In this document: piece after piece, positions 7,390-20,859 of the stretch
Numbering within the stretch: position 1 is the first letter of the stretch
Layout of the letters: every line of letters begins with the position of its first letter
The notes under the pieces: generated by a model
The model's database searches: none
Seen by the model: the letters and a program-made list of their open reading frames with translations, nothing else
What the model was told of the DNA's origin: nothing
NCBI GenBank assembly: GCA_003989065.1
Contig: RXIW01000009.1
Span: 1 to 64,000 of the forward strand
Source of the DNA: Candidatus Competibacteraceae bacterium
GTDB taxonomy: Bacteria > Pseudomonadota > Gammaproteobacteria > Competibacterales > Competibacteraceae
Length of the DNA stretch: 64,000 nt
Direction: 5' to 3'
Program-made: the position numbers and the translations under genes

Positions 7390-8028
7390 TCACGACTCCG
7401 GATCGTACAGTTTGAGAATGCCGAGCACCATCGCCATCTGAATCAGGCGCGACAGGGTTTCGGCTCGCATCTTTTGCATGACCTTGGCGCGATGGATTTC
7501 CACGGTTTTGCGACTGAGGTTCAGGGTCTCGGCGATTTCTCGATTGGACAGTCCTTCTGCCACCCAGCGCAGGACGTCCTGTTCGCGCGGCGTCAGCGTG
7601 TCGAAGCGGCCGAGCAGGTCCTGGCGCCAAGCCTGGGCGCGCCGCCGATTCTGATCCTCGGTGATGGCATGGTGGACGGAATCCAACAGGAGCTGCTCAT
7701 TGAACGGCTTTTCGATGAAATCCAAGGCCCCTTGCTTCATGACGGTCACCACCGTTTCGATGTCGCAGCGGCTGGCGGTCATGATGACCGGCAGCTCGAT
7801 CTTGCGGTGGCGCAGGCACTGCTGCGCGCCCTCGCCCTGGCAGCCGGCAATGTGAATATCCAGGATCAGGCAGCCGGGCTGTTCGGGCCGATGGCTGCTC
7901 AGGAACGAATCCAGGCCGTCGAACGCTTGGGCGCGTAGACCGACCGACTCCAGCAAACGCCGCAGATCGTCACGTAGGGTGGGATCGTCGTCCACGATCG
8001 AAATGAGCGGAGTATCGGGGGTGTTCAT
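7390..8028 (-). CDS. FixJ/NarL-type two-component response regulator
   Basis: 212 residues. The receiver domain (about 8-125) has the acidic pocket VDDD (12-15), the phospho-acceptor Asp57 in LILDIH, Thr in IMTAS and Lys in EKPF. The C-terminal LuxR-type helix-turn-helix (about 145-205) contains LTPREQDVLRWVAEGLSNRE, the FixJ signature. It is a DNA-binding activator controlled by phosphorylation. No kinase gene adjoins it; the nearest candidate in the window is the symporter-kinase at 51-53.7 kb. It is divergent from a crotonase-fold gene and an acyl-CoA ligase gene, so control of fatty-acid or acetate use is a reasonable inference. Confidence 0.92.
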   Translation of the reverse strand: MNTPDTPLISIVDDDPTLRDDLRRLLESVGLRAQAFDGLDSFLSSHRPEQPGCLILDIHIAGCQGEGAQQCLRHRKIELPVIMTASRCDIETVVTVMKQGALDFIEKPFNEQLLLDSVHHAITEDQNRRRAQAWRQDLLGRFDTLTPREQDVLRWVAEGLSNREIAETLNLSRKTVEIHRAKVMQKMRAETLSRLIQMAMVLGILKLYDPES

Positions 8029-8140
8029 CGGTTATCCGAGCCCATTGCGGCAAAGAGATGTTCATCAGGATAGTCCGTTACAATGGACCTGCTGAAGATT
8101 TCAGTATCCGAAACAATCGCTGACTGGAGGAAAATTGACC

Positions 8141-8938
8141 ATGATCGCGGCCCCCGATCCCGAAGATGACTTGGTGCTACGCCAGGACGAAGCCGGCGTT
8201 GCCACCCTGACGCTCAACCGTCCAAAACAGTACAATGCGCTCTCGCAGGCCATGCTGGGCGCTTTGCAGGCGGCATTGGACGCCGTCGCCGCCGACAAGA
8301 GCGTCCGGGTGGTGGTGATCGCTGGCCGCGGTCCCGCATTCTGCGCTGGCCATGACCTGAAAGAGATGCGCGCCCAGACCGATCCAGAGTTTCATCAAGC
8401 CTTGTTCGCCCAGTGCGGACAGCTGATGCTGACCATCAACCGCCTACCGCAACCGGTGATCGCCCGAATCCACGGCATCGCGACCGCTGCCGGCTGTCAG
8501 CTGGTTGCAGCTTGCGATTTGGCGGTCGCGTCGGATAATGCCCGCTTCGCCGTGTCCGGCATCAATGTCGGGCTGTTCTGCGCCACCCCTGGCGTGGCGC
8601 TGAGCCGCAACCTGGGCCGTAAACAGGCGTTGGAAATGCTATTGACCGGCGAGTTCATCGACGCGCCGACTGCTCAGCGCTACGGCTTGATCAATCGAGT
8701 CGTGCCGCTGGACCAGTTGGATACCGCCGTCTGGACGTTGGCGGACGCCATCTGCAACAAATCGCCGCTGGCGATCGCCATGGGCAAGGAATTGTTCTAC
8801 CGGCAATTGTCGATGGGGCTGGAGGAAGCCTATGCCTGCGCCAGCGAAGCCATGGCCTGCAACATGAACAGCGAAGACGCCCGTGAAGGTATCGATGCGT
8901 TCATCGCCAAACGCAAGCCGGAATGGAAGGGCTGCTGA
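8141..8938 (+). CDS. Enoyl-CoA hydratase/isomerase family protein (ECHDC3-like), catalytic Glu residues absent
   Basis: 265 residues of crotonase fold, with the CoA/oxyanion-hole motifs GPAFCAGHDL and IATAAGCQLVAACDLAVAS. The two glutamates of true enoyl-CoA hydratase are not there: the first position is Gln120 (GCQL instead of GCEL) and the second lies in VSGINVG. These features, plus GLFCATPGVALSRN, match the ECHDC3 subgroup, whose activity is not well defined. The ATG at 8141 lies 10 bases after GGAGG; a TTG at 8135 is an alternative. The acyl-CoA ligase gene follows 97 bases later. Confidence 0.88.
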   Translation: MIAAPDPEDDLVLRQDEAGVATLTLNRPKQYNALSQAMLGALQAALDAVAADKSVRVVVIAGRGPAFCAGHDLKEMRAQTDPEFHQALFAQCGQLMLTINRLPQPVIARIHGIATAAGCQLVAACDLAVASDNARFAVSGINVGLFCATPGVALSRNLGRKQALEMLLTGEFIDAPTAQRYGLINRVVPLDQLDTAVWTLADAICNKSPLAIAMGKELFYRQLSMGLEEAYACASEAMACNMNSEDAREGIDAFIAKRKPEWKGC

Positions 8939-9035
8939 ATGAGAAATCGGCTTGGCCGGATGCCGAGTCAATGCAGTATAACGCTATAAAATCAATATAT
9001 TAAAAAAAGTTAATGAGACTAGAGGACAATATGAC

Positions 9036-10676
9036 ATGAGTGCCAAACACAGTCCCTACGACATGGGGTTGGCGCAGAACCCCGCCAATTTCGTCCAACT
9101 GACCCCGCTGACCTTCATCGAACGCGCTGCTACGGTCTATCCTCATCACCTGGCCGTGGTGCATGGCGCGGTGCGACGCAACTGGGCGGAAACCTACACC
9201 CGCTGTCGGCAACTGGCTTCGGCGCTGAGCAAGCGCGGCATCGGCCTGGGCGACACCGTGGCAGTGATGCTGCCCAACATTCCGGAAATGGTCGAAGCGC
9301 ATTTCGGCGTGCCGATGAGCGGGGCGGTGCTGAACACCCTGAACATCCGCCTGGACGCCGAAACGATCGCCTTCATGCTGGAACATGGCGAAGCCAAGAT
9401 CCTGTTCACCGACCGCGAGTTTTCCGGGGTCATCAGCAAGGCGCTGCGGTTGTTGCCGGTAGGCAAGCGCCCGCTGGTGGTCGATGTCGATGATCCCGAA
9501 TTCGTCGGCGGCGAGAAACTGGGGTCGATCGATTACGAAGCCTTCCTGGCCGAAGGCGATCCGGAGTTCGCCTGGCAATCCCCAAGCGACGAATGGCAGG
9601 CGATCGCCCTCAATTACACCTCCGGCACCACCGGCAATCCCAAGGGCGTGGTTTATCATCATCGCGGCGCTTATCTGAACGCGGTCTGCAACGCCATGGT
9701 GTGGAACATGGGCCTGCATCCGGTCTATCTCTGGACCTTGCCGATGTTCCACTGCAACGGCTGGTGCTTCCCGTGGACCCTGGCCGCTACCGTCGGCACC
9801 AACGTCTGCCTGCGCCAGGTCCGCGCCGATCTGGTCTTTAGCCTGATCAAGGAAGAGAAGGTCAACCACTTCTGCGGCGCGCCGATCGTGCTGAACCTGC
9901 TCAAGAACTCGCCGGACGAGATGAAAGCCGGCATCAACCATGCGATCAAGGTCATGACGGCGGGCGCGGCGCCGCCGGCGGCGGTGATCGAGGGCATGGA
10001 GCAGATGGGCTTCGATGTGACCCATGTCTATGGCCTGACCGAGACCTACGGCCCGGCGGTGGTGTGCGCCTGGCACGACCACTGGAACGAACTGAGTCTG
10101 CCGGAGCGGGCTGCGCTCAAGTCCCGCCAGGGTGTGCGCTACCCTATGCTGGAAGGGCTGATGGTGGCCGATCCCCAGACCCTGGAGCCGGTGACGATGG
10201 ATGGCGAGACCATCGGCGAGATCTTCATGCGCGGCAATAACGTCATGAAGGGTTATCTGAAGAATCCCGGCGCGACCGAGGAAGCGTTCGACGGCGGCTG
10301 GTTCCACTCCGGCGATCTTGCGGTCTGGCACGAAGACGGCTACATCGATATCAAGGATCGGTCCAAGGACATCATCATCTCCGGCGGCGAGAACATCTCC
10401 ACCATCGAAGTCGAAGATGTGCTGTACCGGCATCCGGCGGTCCTGGAAGTGGCGGTGGTGGCGCGGCCCGACGAGAAATGGGGCGAGACGCCGTGCGCGT
10501 TCGTGACCCTCAAGAACGGCATGGAGCACACCACGGAAGAAGAGATCATCGAGTTCTGCCGTGGTCAGCTGGCGCGGTTCAAGGTGCCCAAGACCGTGGT
10601 GTTCGGCCCGCTGCCGAAGACTTCGACTGGCAAGATGCAGAAATTCATCCTGCGCGAGCAGGCCAAGCATCTCTAA
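9036..10676 (+). CDS. Acyl-CoA synthetase (AMP-forming), medium-chain/DmdB-like
   Basis: 546 residues of the ANL superfamily. It would activate a carboxylic acid with ATP and CoA through an acyl-adenylate. Motifs seen: P-loop YTSGTTGNPKGV, GLTETYGP, the hinge region FHSGDLAVWHEDGYIDIKDR, SGGENIS, and the C-terminal catalytic Lys in PKTSTGKMQKF. Overall layout (NGWCFPWTL, MFHCNGW) resembles the ACSM/DmdB-type ligases used on medium-chain or 3-methylmercaptopropionate-like substrates; the true substrate cannot be read from sequence. The ATG has GAGG 10 bases upstream, and the intergenic stretch before it (8970-9010) is strikingly AT-rich, as for a promoter. Confidence 0.93.
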   Translation: MSAKHSPYDMGLAQNPANFVQLTPLTFIERAATVYPHHLAVVHGAVRRNWAETYTRCRQLASALSKRGIGLGDTVAVMLPNIPEMVEAHFGVPMSGAVLNTLNIRLDAETIAFMLEHGEAKILFTDREFSGVISKALRLLPVGKRPLVVDVDDPEFVGGEKLGSIDYEAFLAEGDPEFAWQSPSDEWQAIALNYTSGTTGNPKGVVYHHRGAYLNAVCNAMVWNMGLHPVYLWTLPMFHCNGWCFPWTLAATVGTNVCLRQVRADLVFSLIKEEKVNHFCGAPIVLNLLKNSPDEMKAGINHAIKVMTAGAAPPAAVIEGMEQMGFDVTHVYGLTETYGPAVVCAWHDHWNELSLPERAALKSRQGVRYPMLEGLMVADPQTLEPVTMDGETIGEIFMRGNNVMKGYLKNPGATEEAFDGGWFHSGDLAVWHEDGYIDIKDRSKDIIISGGENISTIEVEDVLYRHPAVLEVAVVARPDEKWGETPCAFVTLKNGMEHTTEEEIIEFCRGQLARFKVPKTVVFGPLPKTSTGKMQKFILREQAKHL

Positions 10677-10720
10677 AGTCCGACGGAAAGCCGGGCAGGG
10701 TTGTTGAACGCTGCCTAGCG

Positions 10721-10754
10721 CCGAACCCCATACATCGGCTGCGATGGGGTTCGG
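10721..10754. terminator. 11-bp-stem hairpin between convergent genes
   Basis: CCGAACCCCAT (10721-10731) pairs perfectly with ATGGGGTTCGG (10744-10754) over a 12-base loop. It sits between the ends of the acyl-CoA ligase (plus) and TrhA (minus) genes. No T-run follows on either strand. A two-way transcription barrier is the natural reading. Confidence 0.5.
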
Positions 10755-10763
10755 ATGAAGATC

Positions 10764-11450
10764 TCAGGGTATGCTGCGGACATCGTAGTCCGGTGTGGCC
10801 AGCGGGATGACGTAGAACAGGATGGCGAAGAAATGCAGGATGCTGCCGGCCAGCACGAACAAGTGCCAGATGGCGTGATGGTAGGGCAGGCGTTTCCAGA
10901 CATAGAAGGCGATGCCGAGGGTGTAGGCCAGCCCACCCAACAGTAGCAACAGCAGACCGCCGGCGGCCACATGGTTCAGCATCGGCTTGACGGCGATCAC
11001 CACCGCCCATCCCATGCCGGCGTAGAGGGTGACCGCCACCCAGGTCGAACGACGGCCGCGCGCGACGCGCAAGGCGATGCCGAGCAGGGCCAGTCCCCAG
11101 ATGATCCCGAACAGAGACCAGCCCCAGGGTCCGCGCAGATTCACCAGCAGAAACGGGGTGTAGGTGCCCGCGATCAGCAGGAAGATCGCCGAATGATCGA
11201 GCGTCCGCATCACTGCCTTGACGCGCGGAATAGGGATGCTGTGGTATAGGGTCGAGGTGGTGTAGAGCACGATCAGGGCTGCGCCGAAAATACTGCAACT
11301 GACGATATGCCAGGCATCGCCGTGGAGCGCGGCGAAGGCGGTCAACACACCAAGCCCGGCGATTCCCAACACGATGCCCATGCCATGGATGACGCTGTTG
11401 GCGATTTCCTCGCCCAGGGTGTAGCTCGGCGGGTGGTAGTCGGTGGCCAT
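10764..11450 (-). CDS. trhA: TrhA / hemolysin III family membrane protein
   Basis: 228 residues with about seven hydrophobic segments. Family motifs are visible: NSVIHGMG near the front, LYHSIP, LDHSAIFLLIAGTYTPF and the C-terminal HAIWHLFVLAGSILHFFAI, whose histidines and Asp are those shared with PAQR-type receptors. The bacterial family has been linked to membrane-energetics homeostasis; the haemolysin name is historical. The ATG at 11450 has GGAGG nine bases upstream, so it is preferred over the upstream in-frame ATG at 11477. It is divergent from rsmG. Confidence 0.88.
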   Translation of the reverse strand: MATDYHPPSYTLGEEIANSVIHGMGIVLGIAGLGVLTAFAALHGDAWHIVSCSIFGAALIVLYTTSTLYHSIPIPRVKAVMRTLDHSAIFLLIAGTYTPFLLVNLRGPWGWSLFGIIWGLALLGIALRVARGRRSTWVAVTLYAGMGWAVVIAVKPMLNHVAAGGLLLLLLGGLAYTLGIAFYVWKRLPYHHAIWHLFVLAGSILHFFAILFYVIPLATPDYDVRSIP

Positions 11451-11612
11451 CGAGGTCTTCCTCCGGATTTGGCTCATTTTCTTACTTTAGTTCAGACAGT
11501 GCTGGAGCAGTCCAGGTTTCGGCCTGCCCGGCCGGTTATTTTCAGAGCGCTGGGATCGGAAATCGTTGTTGGCGCTGTCGGCATGCGCCGGTCCCTTCAT
11601 AATCAGTTGGCA

Positions 11613-11621
11613 TGTTACAAT
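11613..11621 (+). promoter_or_regulatory. Extended -10 promoter element for rsmG-parAB
   Basis: TGTTACAAT at 11613-11621 matches the extended -10 pattern TGnTAnAAT and lies about 50 bases before the rsmG start. No good -35 is present at the expected distance, which fits extended -10 promoters. Confidence 0.4.
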
Positions 11622-11669
11622 GAACGTAGTATTCCAAAGCGAACATAGCCCGACCATAGCAACGATTTC

Positions 11670-12317
11670 ATGAGCATCGAGAACATCGAGCATGCCATCA
11701 CCGAAGGGAGCGAACGGTTGAGCGTTTCGCTACCCGCGAACGCCGCTGCTCGTCTGGCGAACTATCTGGTTCTTCTGGAGCGTTGGAACCGCGCCTATAA
11801 TCTCACGGCTGTGCGCGATCCCGAGGCGATGGTGGTCCGGCACCTGCTGGACAGCCTGTCGATCCTGCCCTGGGTGCGGGGGCCGCGGGTACTGGATGTC
11901 GGCAGCGGCGCCGGGTTGCCGGGCATTCCCTTGGCGATCGCCCAGCCGGATTGCGAGTTTTGCCTGCTGGATAGCAACGGCAAACGCACCCGTTTTCTGA
12001 CTCAGGTTGTTGCCGAGCTGCAATTGGCGAATGTTTGCATCGCCCGTAGTCGAGTTCAAGATTATCAACCGGTTGCGCCGTTCGATAGCGTGGTGTCGCG
12101 CGCTTTCGCCACGCTGGCCGATCTAGTGGGAGAGGCGGGCCGGCTGTGTGATCCGAAGGGTCGTCTACTGGCCATGAAAGGAGTTTTCCCCGACGACGAG
12201 CTGGCCCACCTGCCGCCTGACTATGGGGTGGTCGGCGTTTATCCATTGCACGTTCCGCATCTGGAAGCCGAACGCCATCTGGTGCATTTGGCGCACGCTC
12301 CCGCCTGCCGAGATTGA
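11670..12317 (+). CDS. rsmG: 16S rRNA m7G527 methyltransferase RsmG (GidB)
   Basis: 215 residues, the usual size. It transfers a methyl group from S-adenosylmethionine to N7 of G527 in 16S rRNA. The N-terminal helical part contains the family motif NLTAVRDPEAMVVRHLLDSL, and the SAM site is VLDVGSGAGLPGIPLAI, with SRAFATL further on. It is the first gene of the rsmG-parA-parB string that usually precedes the ATP synthase operon in this class; mnmG and mnmE, often upstream, are absent here, where a divergent trhA sits instead. parA begins four bases after its stop. Confidence 0.96.
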   Translation: MSIENIEHAITEGSERLSVSLPANAAARLANYLVLLERWNRAYNLTAVRDPEAMVVRHLLDSLSILPWVRGPRVLDVGSGAGLPGIPLAIAQPDCEFCLLDSNGKRTRFLTQVVAELQLANVCIARSRVQDYQPVAPFDSVVSRAFATLADLVGEAGRLCDPKGRLLAMKGVFPDDELAHLPPDYGVVGVYPLHVPHLEAERHLVHLAHAPACRD

Positions 12318-12321
12318 ATTC

Positions 12322-13122
12322 ATGGCTGCCATCATCGCGATTGCCAACCAAAAAGGCGGAGTCGGCAAGACCACGACCGCCGTCAACCTGGCAGCTTGTC
12401 TGGCCGCGTTGCGGCTGGGGGTGTTGCTGATCGACCTCGACCCGCAGGGTAATGCCACCATGGGTTGTGGCGTGGACAAGCAGGCGGTGTCGGCCACCAG
12501 TTATGACGTATTGCTGGGCGAGGCGACCTTGACCGAAGCCTTGCAATGGGTCGAAAAGGCCCAGATGCAGCTGTTGCCCGCCAACGGTGACCTGACCGCC
12601 GCCGAGGTGAATCTGCTGGAACAGGAGAACGCGCCCAATCGGCTGCGCGATGCTCTCGCCCCGGTGGTTTGGAATTTCGATGCGATCGTGATCGATTGTC
12701 CACCAGCCTTGAACATGCTGACGGTCAATGCCCTGACCGCCGCCCAATCCGTGATCATTCCGGTGCAGTGCGAGTATTACGCTCTGGAAGGCTTGTCAGC
12801 TCTGCTCGACACCATCGAAAAAGTTCGCCGGTCGACCAATCCCGGTTTGCGGGTCGAGGGGCTGGTGCGGACCATGTTCGATCCGCGCAATCGCTTGGCC
12901 AGCGACGTTTCGGCCCAGATCGTGGAGCATTTCGGCGCGGCGGTGTTCGAGACGCTGATCCCGCGCAACGTGCGCCTGGCCGAAGCGCCCAGCTATGGCC
13001 TGCCGATCATCTATTACGATGACAGTTCCCGTGGCGCGCAAAGTTATCGAGAGCTGGCCCGGGAAGTCCGGAAACGGTTGCGGCGGCCGGGTGCCAAGGT
13101 GGAAGCGGAAGGAGGCGCATGA
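12322..13122 (+). CDS. parA: Chromosome-partitioning ATPase ParA (Soj)
   Basis: 266 residues from the ATG at 12322. The deviant Walker A motif KGGVGKTTT with its signature Lys, the switch region LIDLDPQGNAT and the Walker B strand IVIDCPPALNMLT identify a chromosomal ParA of the Soj type. With ParB it moves newly copied origin regions apart. Its start lies four bases after rsmG, and its last four bases (ATGA) overlap the parB start, so the two are coupled. A longer open frame upstream belongs to the rsmG overlap and is not part of the protein. Confidence 0.97.
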   Translation: MAAIIAIANQKGGVGKTTTAVNLAACLAALRLGVLLIDLDPQGNATMGCGVDKQAVSATSYDVLLGEATLTEALQWVEKAQMQLLPANGDLTAAEVNLLEQENAPNRLRDALAPVVWNFDAIVIDCPPALNMLTVNALTAAQSVIIPVQCEYYALEGLSALLDTIEKVRRSTNPGLRVEGLVRTMFDPRNRLASDVSAQIVEHFGAAVFETLIPRNVRLAEAPSYGLPIIYYDDSSRGAQSYRELAREVRKRLRRPGAKVEAEGGA

Positions 13123-13994
13123 ACAGGAAGAAGGGTGGCTTGGGCCGAGGACTGGACGCCTTGCTCGGCGCTGGAGCGGCGGCGGCGCTGGAGCAGCCGG
13201 CAGCGGCTGATCGGGTTACCGGGACGCTGCGGCAATTGCCGGTCGAGCGTATCGTGCGCGGGCGTTATCAGCCTCGACAGGATTTGCGTGAGGATACCCT
13301 GCAGGAGTTGGCCGAATCCATCCGCGCCCAGGGGGTGATGCAGCCGATCCTGGTGCGACCTCTGGAGGGGGATCGCTACGAGTTGATTGCGGGCGAGCGG
13401 CGCTGGCGCGCCGCGCAATTGGCGGGCTTGCGCGAGGTGCCTGCGGTCGTCCGCCCGGTGCCGGATCAGGCGGCGATCGCGATGGGGCTGATCGAAAACA
13501 TCCAGCGCGAGGATTTGAACCCGCTGGAAGAGGCAGTCGCCCTGCAGCGCCTGATCGACGAGTTCGGCCTTACCCACCAGCAGGCCGCCGATGCGGTGGG
13601 CCGTTCGCGAACGGCGGTTACCAATCTGCTGCGTCTGTTGGAGCTGAGCGAAGAGGTGCGACGCTTGGTGCAAGAGCGCAAACTGGACATGGGGCATGCC
13701 CGCGCCCTGCTGTCGTTGCCGCCGGCGTTGCAGCGGGAGGCTGCGCAACAGGTGCTGTTGCGCGGTTTGTCGGCGCGCGAGACCGAAGATCTGGTCCGTC
13801 GCCTGCAGCAGGATCCAGTCGCGCCGGCTCGCGCCAAGTCGCTCGATCCCGATATTCGCCTTCTGCAGGATGACTTGTCGGAGCGCTTGGGGGCCCGCGT
13901 GCAGTTGCGGCATGGCGCGTCGGGCAAGGGCAGCGTGGTCATCCATTACAACACGCTGGACGAGCTGGACGGCATCATTTCGCGGGTGAAGTGA
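13119..13994 (+). CDS. parB: Chromosome-partitioning protein ParB (Spo0J)
   Basis: 291 residues. The N-terminus has the ParA-stimulating KKGGLGRGLDALLG peptide. The CTPase/sulfiredoxin-like domain shows RYQPRQ and AGERRWRAAQLAG (GERRxRA motif), then ENIQREDLNPLEEA, and a helix-turn-helix (THQQAADAVGRSRTAVTNLL) binds parS. The C-terminal part (about 230-291) is the dimerisation domain. It overlaps parA by four bases. I saw no perfect parS site in the window. The atp operon promoter follows its stop. Confidence 0.96.
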   Translation: MNRKKGGLGRGLDALLGAGAAAALEQPAAADRVTGTLRQLPVERIVRGRYQPRQDLREDTLQELAESIRAQGVMQPILVRPLEGDRYELIAGERRWRAAQLAGLREVPAVVRPVPDQAAIAMGLIENIQREDLNPLEEAVALQRLIDEFGLTHQQAADAVGRSRTAVTNLLRLLELSEEVRRLVQERKLDMGHARALLSLPPALQREAAQQVLLRGLSARETEDLVRRLQQDPVAPARAKSLDPDIRLLQDDLSERLGARVQLRHGASGKGSVVIHYNTLDELDGIISRVK

Positions 13995-14008
13995 TACGGT
14001 AATTTTCG

Positions 14009-14038
14009 TTGACCCCGATACGACCGATTCCCTATAAT
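14009..14038 (+). promoter_or_regulatory. Sigma-70 promoter for the ATP synthase operon
   Basis: TTGACC at 14009-14014 and TATAAT at 14033-14038 are separated by 18 bases, just after parB and upstream of atpI. The perfect -10 and near-perfect -35 suit a strongly expressed housekeeping operon. Confidence 0.7.
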
Positions 14039-14182
14039 TTTGGGGTGCTCTACGCGCTTGGGAAGAGATGGATGGATGGATTCCCGAATTCTCCGTAGAG
14101 CGAAATAACGACTACAAAACCATAACAGAACATAACTACTACAATTATGCCCGGCGCGATGCGGTGCCCGCCATTAGAATCA

Positions 14183-15774
<1,592 letters not shown>

Positions 15775-15839
15775 GCAGTTGGACGCGTCATTGCGTTCCC
15801 GCCCCCTTAAAATAATCTGTATCCGAAGGAGGTAACCGC

Positions 15840-16310
15840 GTGAACTTCAATGCCACTCTGATAGGGCAGATGATCACGTTCGGCCTTCTGGTGCTGTTTA
15901 CCATGAAGTATGTATGGCCGCCGATCATGCAGGCCATGCAGGACCGCCAGAAGAAAATTGCTGATGGCCTGGCATCTGCGGAGCGTGGTTTACGCGAGCA
16001 GGAGCTGGCTAAGGCCAAGGCCGCGCAGATGCTGAAGGAAGCCAAGCAGCAAGCTGCCGAGATCGTCGCTCAGGCCCACAAGCGCGCCAACGAAATCGTT
16101 GAACAGTCCAAGCTGGATGCCCACGCCGAAGGGGAGCGCCAGCTCGCCGCCGCCAAGGCGGAGATCGATCAGGAGGTCAACCGCGCCCGCGAGCAACTGC
16201 GCGGTCAGGTGGTGAGCCTCGCTGTCGCTGGTGCTGGTAAGATTCTCAAACGCGAGGTCGACGAAGCGGCAAACGCCGCTCTGCTGGATGACCTGGTCGC
16301 CCAGCTATAA
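15840..16310 (+). CDS. atpF: ATP synthase Fo subunit b
   Basis: 156 residues, the standard length. One N-terminal membrane helix ([20 protein letters not shown]) is followed by a long charged coiled coil rich in Ala, Glu, Lys and Gln. It forms the peripheral stalk as a dimer and holds the F1 head through delta. The start is GTG at 15840, fixed by a near-perfect ribosome-binding site (AAGGAGGTAA) at 15826-15835. Confidence 0.96.
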   Translation: MNFNATLIGQMITFGLLVLFTMKYVWPPIMQAMQDRQKKIADGLASAERGLREQELAKAKAAQMLKEAKQQAAEIVAQAHKRANEIVEQSKLDAHAEGERQLAAAKAEIDQEVNRAREQLRGQVVSLAVAGAGKILKREVDEAANAALLDDLVAQL

Positions 16311-16327
16311 CTACACGGACCACGCCA

Positions 16328-16903
16328 ATGGCTGAAACCACAACCGTCGTCCGACCCACCGCCGCCTCCCGACCTTACGCTCGGGCCGCGTTCGAGGATG
16401 CGCAGGCTGCCAATAGCCTGCCGCTCTGGTCCGAACTCCTGCAGGCTGCCGCTGCCGTCGCGGCCGATCCCGCCATGCAGCGCCTGTTAGGCCCCTGGAA
16501 CCCCGCTCTGCGCGGTGAACAGAAGGCCAAACTGGTGGCTGGGCTGTGCCGCGATATCCGCGGCGGTGCGGAAGTGCCGGAGGTGTTCGTCACTTTCCTC
16601 GGGATGCTGGCCGAGTTCCATCGCCTGCATATGCTTCCCAGCATCGCCGTCTTGTTTGAGCGGTATCGCGCGGAAGCCGAAAGCGTCCTACGCGCCGAGT
16701 TGATCAGCGCGACCGCCATGACCGATGCCCAGCGCAAACATATCACCAAGGCGCTCAAGGGCAAGTTCAAGCGCAGCGTCGTGTTGGACTGCAAGACGGA
16801 CGCCTCGCTGATCGCGGGTGCGGTGATCCGAATCGGCGATTTAGTGATCGACGGTTCGGCGCGCGGCCGGCTGGACAAACTCGCCACGGCCTTAAGCCTG
16901 TAA
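16328..16903 (+). CDS. atpH: ATP synthase F1 subunit delta
   Basis: 191 residues. The N-terminal helical domain begins with SRPYARAAFEDAQA, the usual delta motif, and the C-terminal part has VLDCKTDASLIAGAVIRIGD and a final DGSARGRLDKLATAL. It links the alpha/beta head to the b-subunit stalk. The first 12 residues (rich in Thr) are an extension beyond the normal start of the family, but no better start codon is available. It lies 17 bases after atpF. Confidence 0.95.
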   Translation: MAETTTVVRPTAASRPYARAAFEDAQAANSLPLWSELLQAAAAVAADPAMQRLLGPWNPALRGEQKAKLVAGLCRDIRGGAEVPEVFVTFLGMLAEFHRLHMLPSIAVLFERYRAEAESVLRAELISATAMTDAQRKHITKALKGKFKRSVVLDCKTDASLIAGAVIRIGDLVIDGSARGRLDKLATALSL

Positions 16904-16918
16904 GGGGAATACCGCTTT

Positions 16919-18475
<1,557 letters not shown>

Positions 18476-18486
18476 GCGGGGGCAGC

Positions 18487-19350
18487 ATGGCAGGCGCTAA
18501 AGAGATACGTACCAAAATCAAGAGTATCAAAAGTACTCAGAAGATCACCAAGGCCATGGAGATGGTAGCGGCGAGTAAGATGCGCAAGGCCCAGGAACGC
18601 ATGCGAGCGGCCCGGCCCTATGCGAACAAGATTCGCAACGTCATCTCGCACCTGTCCCATGCCTATACCGAGTATCGTAGCCCGGGACTGGTGGAGCGTG
18701 AGCTTAAGCGAGTCGGCCTGATCGTCATCTCGACGGATCGCGGTTTGTGTGGCGGTTTGAACACCAACCTGTTCAAGGCGACCATCAACGCCATGCAGCA
18801 ATGGCGGACACAGGGTATCGAGATTGATGTGTGCACCGTCGGAACCAAGGCGTTCCAGTTTTTCCGGCGGTTGAAGGGCAATGTGGTCGCGCATGTCTCC
18901 CATCTGGGAGACGCGCCACGGTTCGAGGATGTCCTCGGGCCGGTCAAGGTCATGGCCGATGCCTTTGCCGAAGGTCGGGTCGACGCGATCTATTTGGTAT
19001 ACAACGAGTTCGTCAATACTATGAGCCAAAAGCCCAAGATCGAGCGGCTTGTGCCGGTCACCGCCGAGGTGAAAGACGCAGCGCCTGCTCATCATTGGGA
19101 CTACATCTACGAGCCTGATCCCAAGGAACTCATTGAGTTGTTGCTGCGGCGCTATGGCGAATCCGTGGTCTATCAGGCCCTGGTGGAGAACGTCGCCTGC
19201 GAGATGGCCTCCCGCATGGTCGCCATGAAGAGCGCCTCCGACAATGCCGGTACGCTCATCGATGAGTTGCAACTGATCTACAACAAGGCCCGGCAGGCGT
19301 CGATCACCCAGGAACTGGCTGAGATCGTGGGCGGCGCCGCGGCGGTATAG
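18487..19350 (+). CDS. atpG: ATP synthase F1 subunit gamma
   Basis: 287 residues, identical in length to the E. coli protein. The long N-terminal helix ([20 protein letters not shown]) and C-terminal helix ([20 protein letters not shown]) form the central shaft that turns inside the alpha/beta ring. DRGLCGGLN is the conserved globular motif. It is followed by a 69-base gap before atpD. Confidence 0.98.
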   Translation: MAGAKEIRTKIKSIKSTQKITKAMEMVAASKMRKAQERMRAARPYANKIRNVISHLSHAYTEYRSPGLVERELKRVGLIVISTDRGLCGGLNTNLFKATINAMQQWRTQGIEIDVCTVGTKAFQFFRRLKGNVVAHVSHLGDAPRFEDVLGPVKVMADAFAEGRVDAIYLVYNEFVNTMSQKPKIERLVPVTAEVKDAAPAHHWDYIYEPDPKELIELLLRRYGESVVYQALVENVACEMASRMVAMKSASDNAGTLIDELQLIYNKARQASITQELAEIVGGAAAV

Positions 19351-20796
<1,446 letters not shown>

Positions 20797-20859
20797 TGGG
20801 ACGGTGGCCCCGGGATCGGGGCCACGTCGTTCCATTCACAACCGACCAGGAGACACACC

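Noticed and set aside
9000-10670. Very long open frame on the minus strand opposite the acyl-CoA ligase
   Set aside because: It is a codon-bias shadow in GC-rich DNA: His- and Arg-rich, no domain, and fully covered by a gene with clear motifs.
11640-14180. Origin of replication near rsmG-parAB
   Set aside because: The gene order often lies near oriC, but no DnaA-box cluster, dnaA, or AT-rich unwinding region is present here.
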